From positions 1 to 11,688 of the forward strand of contig WKLE02003005.1 in NCBI GenBank assembly GCA_014885115.2: a DNA stretch of 11,688 nucleotides. Direction: 5' to 3'. Position 1 is the stretch's first letter. The number at the start of each line of letters is the position of its first letter. The stretch comes from Asterionellopsis glacialis (Eukaryota; Bacillariophyta; Plagiogrammaphyceae; Rhaphoneidales; Asterionellopsidaceae). Positions 1 to 7,947 of this stretch are shown here, piece by piece. The notes under the pieces were generated by a model, which was not told the origin of the DNA, did not search any database, and saw only the letters and a program-made list of their open reading frames with translations. Made by a program: the position numbers and the translations under genes.

Positions 1-850
1 GCCACCCAGTTATCGATTTAGAAATCGGGGAACAAGTGGCAATCCTTTGAGTGGCAATCTTGATGCCCGGACACCCTAATGATGAATCTTCCATCATGCA
101 TCGGAACACAATAAATAGTTGTTTTTGGCGCGTCTTCTCAACGGCTTTAAAATATTTAGGGATCGATTCGTCAGGCGTTCGGACCAATTTTCAAAAGCTA
201 TAGCAGTAGTACTTTCGCAAACATAAGGTTTGTATGCACTATAGCAATTAATTGAAACAATAAAAATTTGTAGGGTTTTCCGTTCTATTCAAAATTTACA
301 TTATCGTAGGATTATTACCATGTTAAAAAAAGTAAACCTCCCGATGATGAGATACAGTTAGTAGGAACGAGGAATTAAAAAATCTCCATATTATTATCTT
401 CTCCATAAGGCCCGCCATTAAGATTTAAATAAAAATTCCGATAGTCTTTGTATTATTTGAGATCCTTGCAATCCGAACTCAATGCACTCCCCCCTTGGGC
501 GCGCGTGACAACAATAATTATTATTGTGTGCACTGACTGTACCAGGTAAGAATCAGTCGTCATTATTTACCAATCGACAGGGGGAAAAAATACAATTGTG
601 CAAAACATGCGTGTCTTCTGCTGTTTGTCGACGTAGACCGCGGTGGTTGAAATACAGTCCGTAGCCGTACACACGACTGACAATATACTTGTCCCTCGAG
701 ACGCAACTCATCAACACGATCTTGGGTTCAAGAAAGATACACGTACATAATATTATTGTGCTCGGACTGGAGTAGCACAATCTTTAGAGTACAGTACTTC
801 TTGAATGATGCCTTCCTTATAATTATATAATATATTTTATACAAAAGGAT
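1..850. other. Intergenic region, no gene seen
   Basis: No reading frame here looks like coding sequence; the longest open stretches begin at non-ATG codons or have no protein-like composition. The region is CpG-normal (about 36 CpG), like the rest of the left compartment. It holds a short direct repeat (35-59), a 17-base near-palindrome at 511-527 (arms ACAATAAT and ATTATTGT around one T), and a very AT-rich stretch (about 819-842) just before the start codon at 851 that could serve as a core promoter. The left edge may lie in the flank of a gene outside the window. Confidence 0.5.
35..59. repeat. Short direct repeat AGTGGCAATC, two copies
   Basis: The 10-mer AGTGGCAATC occurs at 35-44 and again at 50-59, 15 bases apart. 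This is seen directly. It may be the remains of a 15-base tandem duplication; no function is implied. Confidence 0.6.
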
Positions 851-1468
851 ATGGAAAGTGACCTTGGCATAGCCATTCGATCCGTACGTACATCGAATCA
901 ATGGTCACTCCTTCGTGGAATTATGCCCAAGATTCATCGAAAGTTACTCTCCATGTCATCCTCGGACCCATCGTTAACTACAAGAACCATCATTACTCTA
1001 AATGATATTTTGACTTTTCTGCATCCATATACTTTAGAGGAATTGGAATCACATGGTATTTGGATTCAACAAGATACAAACACTACAAAGAATTCAGAAA
1101 ATAATAATAATACAATAATATGCATTAATCCATCATTTGCACGTACGTATTCTCAACAACAACAACAGCAGCAGCAACAACAACAAAAAGAACAAGAAGA
1201 AAACCAAAATGGAAAACATGATCCAAATAAAAAGTTACTAGTAGTACAAGAACGACAATGTTCTTGTCATGTTGTGGCAAGAACAAGAGGCTCCTCACAA
1301 CAGCAACAACCAGAACAAAAACAAGAAACGAATCCTCGTCGATACTTTGATTCTCATGCCTATAATGCTGGACGTCATGCTCCTGATAATTCACCACATC
1401 AACCACATTGTTTATTATGGCAACCACCATCTTCAGGACATTTACATAGTTGGCGGAGAGGATATTAA
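851..1468 (+). CDS. Polyglutamine-containing protein of unknown function
   Basis: Open frame of 205 residues from an ATG at 851. I do not recognise the family. Residues about 1-77 look like an ordinary folded segment: mixed hydrophobic and charged, including LNDILTFLHPYTLEELE at about 50-66. A low-complexity half follows, with an Asn run, eleven consecutive Gln (codons 1154-1186, mixed CAA and CAG) and Lys/Glu/Gln/Asn-rich sequence. The tail is rich in His, Pro and Ser and ends WRRGY. There is no signal peptide, membrane helix or clear catalytic motif. Third codon positions stay strongly A/T-biased up to the stop, which argues that this frame is translated to its end and that the overlapping frame at 1269-1478 is a shadow. 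An AT-rich stretch precedes the start. It converges on the PLPBP-family gene with a gap of about 170 bp. It could be the surviving part of a longer gene; the existence of the protein is probable, its function unknown. Confidence 0.55.
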   Translation: MESDLGIAIRSVRTSNQWSLLRGIMPKIHRKLLSMSSSDPSLTTRTIITLNDILTFLHPYTLEELESHGIWIQQDTNTTKNSENNNNTIICINPSFARTYSQQQQQQQQQQQKEQEENQNGKHDPNKKLLVVQERQCSCHVVARTRGSSQQQQPEQKQETNPRRYFDSHAYNAGRHAPDNSPHQPHCLLWQPPSSGHLHSWRRGY

Positions 1469-1636
1469 TTTGTTGTGAGGTTGGGAGTGTATGATATGGA
1501 GAGGATGAAAATACAAAATTAAAAAGTACTTTTCGCTTGACTACGTTCGCTGGAATACCTAGTGTTATGTTTTATATGCAATGGATGTGTATTCTTTAGA
1601 AAAAGTTCCAACTTTTTAGTTTTAAGAATGAAAAAA

Positions 1637-2698
1637 TTAATTCTTTTTCAAATTGGAATAATCCCGTGCACCAAAGATGGTACTTCCTACACGTACACTT
1701 GTGGCACCATGTTGAATGGCTTGTGGATAATCACCCGACATGCCCATACTTAATTCCAAAAGGGATGACGACGACAATTCCAAGGCTGTCGTAACATCAT
1801 CACGACATTTAGACAAAACATCAAAACAACTTGTATCATTAGGTGCCCCAATCGTCATTAATCCTTTTAAATTCAAATTACCACATTTCTCCATAATATG
1901 TTGACATAATTGGATTGTTTCTTCACCCGGTGTGACACCACTTTTGGATTCTTCTCCGGATGTATTGACTTGGACGTAAATATCTAATTTTGGACAGCTT
2001 GTGGATTTTTCGTCGTCTTTCGTTTCATCCACGACAAGTTGTACAGCATTCTGTAATTTATTGGCAAGTTTGGTCGATGCTACCGTTTCCACGACTAATC
2101 GTGGATATACCGTTTTGACCAATATGTTGGCCTTATTGGATTGCAAGGGTCCGATATAATGCCATGTAATATCCTCTGGCATGTCAGGTACCTTACCACA
2201 TAATTCTTGTACATAATTTTCACCAAAGACACGCTGACCCGCCTCATATGCTTGCATTAATAATTCGATAGGTTTGGTTTTACTTACCGCCACTAATTGA
2301 ACCTTATTATTATTATTATTGCTATTGCTATTAGTAGTACTTTCAGCAGTCTCTTGACAAATCTTTTCAATATTGGCACGTACTTCTTCCAAATTGGATG
2401 CTACATCAATTATGGTATTGTCTGTTGAAGTAGTACTAGTAGTACTCATGGCTATAGAGGATGGTGAAAATGATGTAGATTTAAATGATGCTGTATTTTT
2501 TTGATATTGTTGTAAATACAAGGACACAAATAATGATTGTCCTTGTTGATAACAATGAAAGTAACGACTCCTAATACTATTTCTCACAGTAGTAGTAGTA
2601 GTAGTAATAGGGACAAAACAAGTTGAAAAACGTGGATTGTGACAAGCAAGTAAAGCTAATGAGTAACAAGCACGAGTTGCTCTTGTTGCCTTGACCAT
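1637..2698 (-). CDS. PLPBP: PLP homeostasis protein, YggS/PLPBP (PROSC) family, with N-terminal presequence
   Basis: A 353-residue single-exon gene. The family is a non-catalytic, single-domain TIM-barrel protein (the fold of alanine racemase's N-terminal domain). It binds pyridoxal 5'-phosphate and keeps free PLP in balance. Family blocks appear in order: VQLVAVSKTKP at 133-143, where Lys140 matches the PLP-binding lysine (Lys36 of E. coli YggS); GENYVQEL at 159-166; WHYIGPLQSNK at 179-189; VNTSGEESKSG at 244-254; LKGLMTIG at 277-284; LSMGMSGDY at 316-324; and VRVGSTIFGARDYS near the end, close to the bacterial C-terminus. The barrel starts near residue 100. The first 92 residues contain no Asp or Glu and are rich in Ser, Thr, Arg and Tyr, as in an organelle-targeting presequence. 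STCFVP at 25-30 resembles the diatom plastid ASAFAP cleavage motif, though the hydrophobic stretch before it is short. Met84 (codon 2449-2447) could start a 270-residue cytosolic form. An Asn-rich insert lies at 121-131. Family assignment is very secure; targeting is inferred. Confidence 0.96.
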   Translation of the reverse strand: MVKATRATRACYSLALLACHNPRFSTCFVPITTTTTTVRNSIRSRYFHCYQQGQSLFVSLYLQQYQKNTASFKSTSFSPSSIAMSTTSTTSTDNTIIDVASNLEEVRANIEKICQETAESTTNSNSNNNNNKVQLVAVSKTKPIELLMQAYEAGQRVFGENYVQELCGKVPDMPEDITWHYIGPLQSNKANILVKTVYPRLVVETVASTKLANKLQNAVQLVVDETKDDEKSTSCPKLDIYVQVNTSGEESKSGVTPGEETIQLCQHIMEKCGNLNLKGLMTIGAPNDTSCFDVLSKCRDDVTTALELSSSSLLELSMGMSGDYPQAIQHGATSVRVGSTIFGARDYSNLKKN

Positions 2699-3705
2699 GT
2701 ATAATAAATCTTATTCTTGGTTTTTGAGTGGATGGGATTCAAACGAATAAAACAGTCTGATAATTCTGTCAATTTGAAAGAGTGGGATGTGTTCCAATCT
2801 TTTTCGTGCTTGCTTTTTGAGCCCTGTCTCTTGGATGTTCTTTTATGGTGTTCTCACGAACTATTTACCCATTACCTATGCAAAGATGAGACAAAACGCC
2901 GAGAACACATCATCATCATACAACATGATGCATCATCACTCGTGTCACTGACGCCATATACAGGTACACCTAACACTACCGGCAAACGGACAGGCTATGA
3001 TCTAGAGCAGCTTTGCTAGCTCGGGAATTGCACTGAGTTTATCCCCATCTCTTTCGGATTAGGCTAGATCCTACCGTAGAGAACCAATGGGCTGTAGCCA
3101 ACCAGAGAATCGAAGAACGTCAGACGACAGCAAGACAAAGCGTCGTTTGGGCGGTGGTGGTGAAACTTCAAAGGGGGCAAATCATTCTGTCAAGAGAATC
3201 CTTTTTCCATGAGAGACCTCGGTACGAAATAAAAAAATGAAACACACGAGGTGGAAAGTCTCACCATGGCGCACTGTAGAGACTATGTATATGCTTTCTT
3301 TTGTTTACAACATCCACGCATACACTACTACGGACTGTAGTCCTTGTTGAAAACATTATATCAAATAGTTTCTCTACATATATATGATTATGAGTATTAT
3401 ATTAGTATTATATAGATGATTACCAATGTTTTTTTTTTCCTATTTTCCATAAAAGAGTACTTGTAATGTAGATTATTAGTATTTGTCAATCATTACAAGT
3501 CACATACTCTTCATCTAGAGGGAAATAATAAAGAAAAAAAGTGTCATTGTAGCAAAGAAAGTACCTTGAGATTTGAAACCCCCTTCCCATTTCCAAACAA
3601 TGAATACAAACGTACTAGAAGTACATGTAAATAATTTATATAAAAATGAAGGAATAAAGGGGGGGGAAGGAGGTCTTGTGTGTGCGTGTCACTCCTTCTC
3701 TCGCT
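2699..3705. other. Intergenic region between PLPBP-family gene and silaffin-like gene
   Basis: This 1-kb spacer should hold the promoter of the minus-strand PLPBP-family gene on its left and the 3' end of the minus-strand silaffin-like gene on its right. I see no convincing gene; the open stretch at 2717-3019 begins with TTG and lacks coding character. The part 3361-3600 is very AT-rich and contains the stem-loop described separately. A run of eight G lies at 3659-3666. No tRNA-like A and B boxes were found. Confidence 0.5.
3453..3511. repeat. Imperfect inverted repeat / stem-loop
   Basis: AAGAGT plus ACTTGTAATG (3453-3468) pairs with CATTACAAGT (3491-3500) and ACTCTT (3506-3511). This gives 16 paired bases with one 5-base bulge (CACAT) on the right arm and a 22-base loop. 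It lies about 200 bp downstream of the stop of the minus-strand gene ending at 3706, so it might sit in that transcript's 3' region. A small MITE-like relic or a chance AT-rich pairing are the alternatives. Confidence 0.5.
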
Positions 3706-4452
3706 TTACTTGTCGCTATCCTCATCTTGTTGTTGTTGTTCTTGTTGTTGACGTCTTTGTTGCCATTGATCATCACATTCAATACATGTTGGTGAATGTG
3801 ATTCATGTGGAGGTAATGATGGATGAGGAGCATGTGTTTTATGAGGAGCTTGTGTTGGTGGTGAATGTACAGGTGATGGTGATGTTAATGGTTGTCGTTC
3901 ATCGGAACTATTGGAACTGGCATCTGCTGCATCTGCTGTTGCAGTTTGTGCTTTCATGAGTTTATCTGCAGATTTCTTTTTTCCGCTACTTGTTTCTGTT
4001 GTAGGACTTTTGGTTTTCTTGATATGTTTGATAGTAGTAGTAGGACTTTTCGTACTAGTCTTTTTGCCATTATAATTATTGCTACCCGTTGGATTATTGT
4101 CCGTCACAAAGACTAAATCTGCCTTTTTTCCACTAGTGCTACTACTGGTCGTTGGTGCCTTGGTAGAAGCACTTACACTGGGTGCTTTGGTCGAATCAGG
4201 AGCTTTAGAGGATTTACTTGTAACAGCAGTAGGTGCTTTTGAAGACGGTGGTGGAATTTCTTTTTTACCCTTTTTCAAGGTTCGATCAGTTTTTCCTTCC
4301 ATCTCTGCTTCTTCCACTGGTGCTGTTCGAACAATAAGTTTACGAGGATATCCCATGGTTTCTTCTGCCATGAAAAGAACCATCATCATTAGGAACAACC
4401 ACCATATCGAAGGTATTGGTAAAACATAATTACGTCGTGTACTGAATTTCAT
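3706..4452 (-). CDS. Secreted Lys/Ser/Thr/Pro-rich protein, silaffin-like candidate
   Basis: A 248-residue protein. A basic start (KFSTRR) and a hydrophobic core at about 9-29 (VLPIPSIWWLFLMMMVLFMA) form a likely signal peptide, with cleavage plausible near Gly34. The mature part is highly biased: about 31 Ser and 27 Lys in some 214 residues, plus many Thr and Pro. It carries repeated short motifs of the type SKAPT, SKAPD, STKAPS, STKAPT and TKSPT between residues 71 and 150, and Lys clusters (KKGKK at 60-64, GKK at 108-110, IKKTK at 144-148, GKKK at 157-160). Two RxL tripeptides, Arg37-Lys-Leu39 and Arg57-Thr-Leu59, lie just after the signal peptide; RxL is the known propeptide-processing site of diatom silaffins and cingulins. 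The C-terminal part is His/Pro/Ser-rich, then CIEC at 223-226, then a Gln-rich acidic tail. There is no globular domain. Best guess: an extracellular or silica-associated wall protein. A mucin-like wall protein is the main alternative. A TATA-like box on the coding strand lies only about 15 bp before the ATG, so the true transcript start is unclear. Confidence 0.7.
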   Translation of the reverse strand: MKFSTRRNYVLPIPSIWWLFLMMMVLFMAEETMGYPRKLIVRTAPVEEAEMEGKTDRTLKKGKKEIPPPSSKAPTAVTSKSSKAPDSTKAPSVSASTKAPTTSSSTSGKKADLVFVTDNNPTGSNNYNGKKTSTKSPTTTIKHIKKTKSPTTETSSGKKKSADKLMKAQTATADAADASSNSSDERQPLTSPSPVHSPPTQAPHKTHAPHPSLPPHESHSPTCIECDDQWQQRRQQQEQQQQDEDSDK

Positions 4453-5351
4453 TTTTTATTATTGGTCTTTTTATAGATCAACTTGTGAGAGGATGAGACA
4501 AGTCGTGTTGTTAAATGATGTGTTTCAAATAATGTAGATGATACTCCCTTTTTTGGTCTTTAGATTTTCGGCGACAAGACACGAAAAGAATCAATGTCGT
4601 ATATAAAATACACTAGAGAGAGCAACGAAGGAAAAACCGAACAACTTGGGACTACACGGTAATACCGCGCAAACAGGATTTTTTTATGACAAGTAAAAAG
4701 GTCGACACAAAAATTTACAAATTTTTGGTGAACGTTGTGTTGCTTATTCCTATGTAAAAAATACCGCCAACATTTGCTTGTCTTTTACAGATTTGTATAT
4801 ATCTATATAGGAATTTGAAAAGGTATCTTTTGAAATTTCAACGATGAAACAGTATCGCACTATTACTTGTGGAAGTCGTATCAGTTGACTGTTGGATAGT
4901 AAGAAAAACATTTGTGCAATTTGGATTTTGTCCGTTGATATCATGTGTCCGAGCAAGACGAGTGAGTACACGCTACTGTGATAGCTCGTACCCAGGTACA
5001 GTACAAACAGTCCGTACACTAGTCCTAAGTAGATTCAGTCCCACTGCAACCTGGAACACTCCGTGGGGTACGTAAGGTTCGTATACCAGGTACAGTCTAC
5101 ACCGTATTAGAGTGCCACCCTCACCCATGGGAGGAGTCTTGTGGTCAATATTTGATCTAATTTGGAAATTGTTCTATTCTACATCTCCACGTCATATTCA
5201 TTATACACGAAATAATTTGTACTACCTATATTACGCTGCCTGGCTGTTTTCATCTTTTAGGAGTCGTACTCGTTTCGTTCCGACGGATGAAAAAAGTAAG
5301 TCCTGCTGATACCGGTACACATTAGTCGTGGAGAGAACGAACGTGTATACG
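4453..5351. promoter_or_regulatory. Upstream region of the silaffin-like gene; CpG-normal spacer
   Basis: This spacer lies 5' of the minus-strand silaffin-like gene and should contain its promoter. TATAAAAAG is present on the minus strand at 4475-4467, and a plus-strand TATATAAAATA lies at about 4600-4610. CpG is frequent (about 40 sites) up to 5351 and then stops abruptly. One small open frame has an ATG in good context at 5127 (CACCCATGG) and would encode 60 residues (5127-5309), hydrophobic and aromatic, with no match that I recognise. Inside it TCTTTTAG (ending at 5260) and GTAAGT (5296-5301) look like an acceptor and a donor, so part of a spliced transcript is possible but unproven. Confidence 0.35.
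4992..5096. repeat. Direct repeat CCAGGTACAGT, two copies
   Basis: The 11-mer CCAGGTACAGT occurs at 4992-5002 and 5086-5096, 94 bases apart. This is seen directly. A transcription-factor site or a degraded duplication are both possible; nothing else supports either. Confidence 0.5.
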
Positions 5352-5390
5352 TATCTACCAGAAAGAGTATGTCAAAACTAAAAACACAAT

Positions 5391-5420
5391 GAAAAAACAA
5401 AACAAAACAAAACAAAAAAG
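5391..5420. repeat. A-rich simple repeat (ACAAA)n at the compartment boundary
   Basis: A run of about four ACAAA units inside an A-rich tract, about 40 bases after the last CpG of the left compartment. It may be a low-complexity tail or spacer at the edge of an inserted element. Confidence 0.6.
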
Positions 5421-5729
5421 TAGGTTCATCCTTGATGTGAATCTGCCTCTTTCTATTCCTTTTTTCTTTTTAAAAAAACACCATTGAGACATTATGTGGA
5501 GCAAGAAAAAGATAATTATTTGTAGTTTGTAGCTAGAGGAACAATACCACACAAAACAATCAAAAACTACAATGATTCATAATCATGATACCTACTACTA
5601 ACTCTCCTGTTTTTCTTTTGTAAATAGTACTATAAAACAATGAAATCTTTTATAAAACAGAAGACAAGAGAGCACCATCAGGAACAACAACAAGAACACA
5701 ATAATAAATGTTCACCATGATGATGATGA
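5421..5729. other. CpG-free stretch without gene
   Basis: No gene is seen. The stretch holds AT-rich sequence and a trinucleotide run (ATG)n at 5717-5730. It lies upstream of the coding-like relic beginning at 5730. Confidence 0.4.
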
Positions 5730-5912
5730 TCATACTTTAGTGGTGGTTTTTATTTTGGGGAGGGGGGGTCTTTAGAACCAGAAGGGGGTAGCAGTTCTGC
5801 TTGTCAAAGTGCTGGCAGTAGCCAAGAGAATGCTGCTGACACCATTCTTAGAATTGTAATCCTGGACAAGGAAGAGCAAGCCCTTTTTACCAATCACATT
5901 ACTCATCTCTAG
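5730..5912 (+). pseudogene. Coding-like relic, unknown protein
   Basis: An open stretch of 60 codons between a TGA at 5727 and a TAG at 5910, with no start codon. Codons follow a clear purine-N-pyrimidine pattern, for example AAT GCT GCT GAC ACC ATT, which is typical of true coding sequence. The peptide is Gly/Ser-rich, then becomes an ordinary charged-hydrophobic segment (ENAADTILRIVILDKEEQAL). After the TAG another frame continues with protein-like sequence (about 5852-6046), so a frameshift is possible. I do not recognise the family. Open stretches of this length occur by chance in AT-rich DNA; the codon pattern is the main evidence. Confidence 0.3.
5757..5788 (+). other. G-rich tract, possible G-quadruplex
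   Basis: GGGG, A and seven G (5757-5768) are followed by GGGGG at 5784-5788. Four runs of three or more G can be formed, but one loop is about 15 bases, so stability is doubtful. It overlaps the start of the coding-like relic, where it reads as Gly/Glu. Confidence 0.3.
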
Positions 5913-7187
5913 TAATCTCTAGTAGTAGAGGAGCTTTTTCTATGCCAAACTTCAATCAACTGATCACAACCAAATCAAGAAGAAAAAATATGCACCAGTA
6001 TATGAAAATTTGTAAAAGTCTGCTGTATCATTATTTGAGTTTGTAGTTAGATGTAGCCATATTATCATTCTTGTGTTGCCATCATGTTGGTAGTAGTAAG
6101 AATACTAGAGTGGAAAAGTGGGTGGTTTATATGATCTTTTGAGACTATAAACCTCCATCATCCTTATCATGACCTTTTTGTGGTTGTGGCAAAAAGAGGA
6201 AATGTATTTTCTTTTTCTTCTTGTTCAGTGTTTATTACAGGCACAAAGAATTCACTGAAGAGCAGCAGGAGTACTTCTCCTAAACTAAACTAAAACATAT
6301 TAGTTACTTTACACCTGCCTACTCTACTAACTACTCCTATTGTGGAGGCCACCACTAGTACTACAGTAATAACTGTTGTTGTAGCTAGAGGCAGTCTGTA
6401 TGTCTGCAAAAACTACTAGCTACTAGAGTACTATCAGACAAGTTTACTATCAACCTCTTTAATCTATGCCATGCTGCATGCTGATCATAGTATCAATTAA
6501 GCCTTCCAGTATGATGTGATAGAATTAATATTTGGATCCTCATACAACTTTGAACATCTTACAAGTTTTCTCTACTGTTTTTTGTAGCTGTGATGTCCTC
6601 CTTGCTCCTCCTTCATGATGGCAGCAGAAACACAGAACAATCTGTCAGTCCACCACAACATACTACTTTTAAAAGTAGTGGGTAGCATTTGATTTAGAAT
6701 TCTTAGACTGTGTTTGTTGAGATATAATGCTGCTTAGTCTCTTATATCCAGAGTTCTCTCTTTAGAACTACTTCTTAAATATGAGCACATACTCCTCAGT
6801 TTATATAAGCACAAAAAATTGTAAAAGGTGTGTTGCTTTTTAATTACCAACATTGCATGAATATGATGTCAAGGGAACAAGAAACCTTTTGTGTCTAGCT
6901 CCCCATTCTTTTTGACTCTCCATATATTTTATTCTCACACAGAAATAATTTTATTCTAATACTTTAGTTGCTTTATTTCTAAATCCTCATCTGGAAGAAA
7001 CCTGGCAAAATCCCAAGTACTACTACTACACATCATCACCTTAAATGGCTTTGAAGGAGATTATTTTGAAGTTAAGATATAAACTAAAGATAATAGCTAC
7101 TTGTTGGTGTTTTAAAAGGGATATGTGATGGACTAACATTTTTAATTGTGTTGTCTGAATATACAGTGTATGCAATTCATTTAGCTT
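5913..7187. other. CpG-free stretch without recognisable gene
   Basis: No supportable gene on either strand. Stops are frequent in all frames, apart from possible continuation of the relic ending at 5912. An 18-bp perfect palindrome lies at 6662-6679. TAG/CTA-rich short motifs recur throughout. Confidence 0.45.
6662..6679. repeat. Perfect 18-bp palindrome
   Basis: ACTACTTTTAAAAGTAGT reads the same on both strands. It lies in the CpG-free block, away from any gene. A protein-binding site or a trace of an element end are possible; chance is less likely at 18 bp but not excluded in AT-rich DNA. Confidence 0.6.
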
Positions 7188-7640
7188 TTGTTGTTGTTTT
7201 GTGCCTTGGTTGTTGAGCAACAAGGTAATTTTGACTACACCAAAATTAACAATGAACAACATAGAGAAAGAGGTCGTGGTAGAGTGCTAGTAGAAATACA
7301 ACACTGTCAGTTCCCTCAAAATTTAATGGTGTCAGGCAGTAGGAGGATGAGAGCATCATTATCACTAGCAACATCATTGGTTGCTATATTAGTGTGAGGT
7401 TGTTCTCATTATCATCCTCTCTGATATCATTAGCAATAGAGAGAGTGTTTTTATGTGGCTGCTGGTTGAGGATGAAGACTCTAGATATTGTAGCCATAAA
7501 CATATCGTTGTCAGCTATTGGTTGCTTGTTGTCTGTTGTTGGTTGTTGGTTCTATGACAATGTGGTGTACTAACCTTGAAACAAAATATATCCTGGAAAT
7601 GAGTGTTTTGCAGATGAAACCTTGAAATATGACTGGGGAT

Positions 7641-7660
7641 TTTGATAATATTTGATAATA
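7641..7660. repeat. Tandem 10-bp duplication
   Basis: TTTGATAATA is repeated exactly twice in tandem. A similar 8-bp tandem (GTGACATA) is at 9589-9604. These are typical small slippage duplications in unconstrained DNA. Confidence 0.7.
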
Positions 7661-7862
7661 CTAATAAGTTAGAGATAGTTGTATTTCTTGTTGGCCTTTA
7701 ATCAATATTTGGTATGATGAGTATAAGAGGAGTAGGTAGGGACAGGGGAAGAGCTACAGATGACAGGCTATCATCAGTAGCTAACAAGGGTAATAGGAGG
7801 ATTGTCACCATTCAATCATGCTGTGACCATAGTACTAGCAGTGTACAGTCCCTACTAACCAC

Positions 7863-7947
7863 CAAAATAAGCAATTTTTTGTTGTAAGGAGGCCAAGCTT
7901 AGAGGCCTACTTTTAGTCCCAAATAAACAATTTTAATGCTTATTTTG
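7863..7947. repeat. Inverted repeat with 11-bp perfect arms
   Basis: CAAAATAAGCA at 7863-7873 is the exact reverse complement of TGCTTATTTTG at 7937-7947. The 63-base interior contains a smaller inverted pair (AGGCC and GGCCT). It separates the coding-like stretches ending at 7887 and starting at 7937, so it may be a small insertion in the relic, or an internal hairpin. Confidence 0.5.

Noticed and set aside
553..780. 75-residue minus-strand open frame
   Set aside because: No domain, no coding-like codon pattern, and rich in Cys and Val as expected of random translation; treated as chance.
1125..1478. Alternative frames overlapping the polyglutamine gene on both strands
   Set aside because: The main frame keeps consistent A/T third positions to its stop, while the others give His/Ile/Val-rich shadow peptides of the CAA/CAT repeats.
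2717..3019. 100-residue plus-strand open frame beside the PLPBP-family start
   Set aside because: It begins with TTG, lies in the expected promoter of the PLPBP-family gene, and has no recognisable features.
3573..4429. Plus-strand and second minus-strand open frames across the silaffin-like gene
   Set aside because: They are complementary shadows of the low-complexity codons (Val/Leu/Cys-rich readings of the SKAP and Gln repeats).
4687..5075. Small open frames at 4687, 4750-5019 (minus) and 4869-5075
   Set aside because: Very short or starting at GTG, without conserved features; no splice structure could be fixed.
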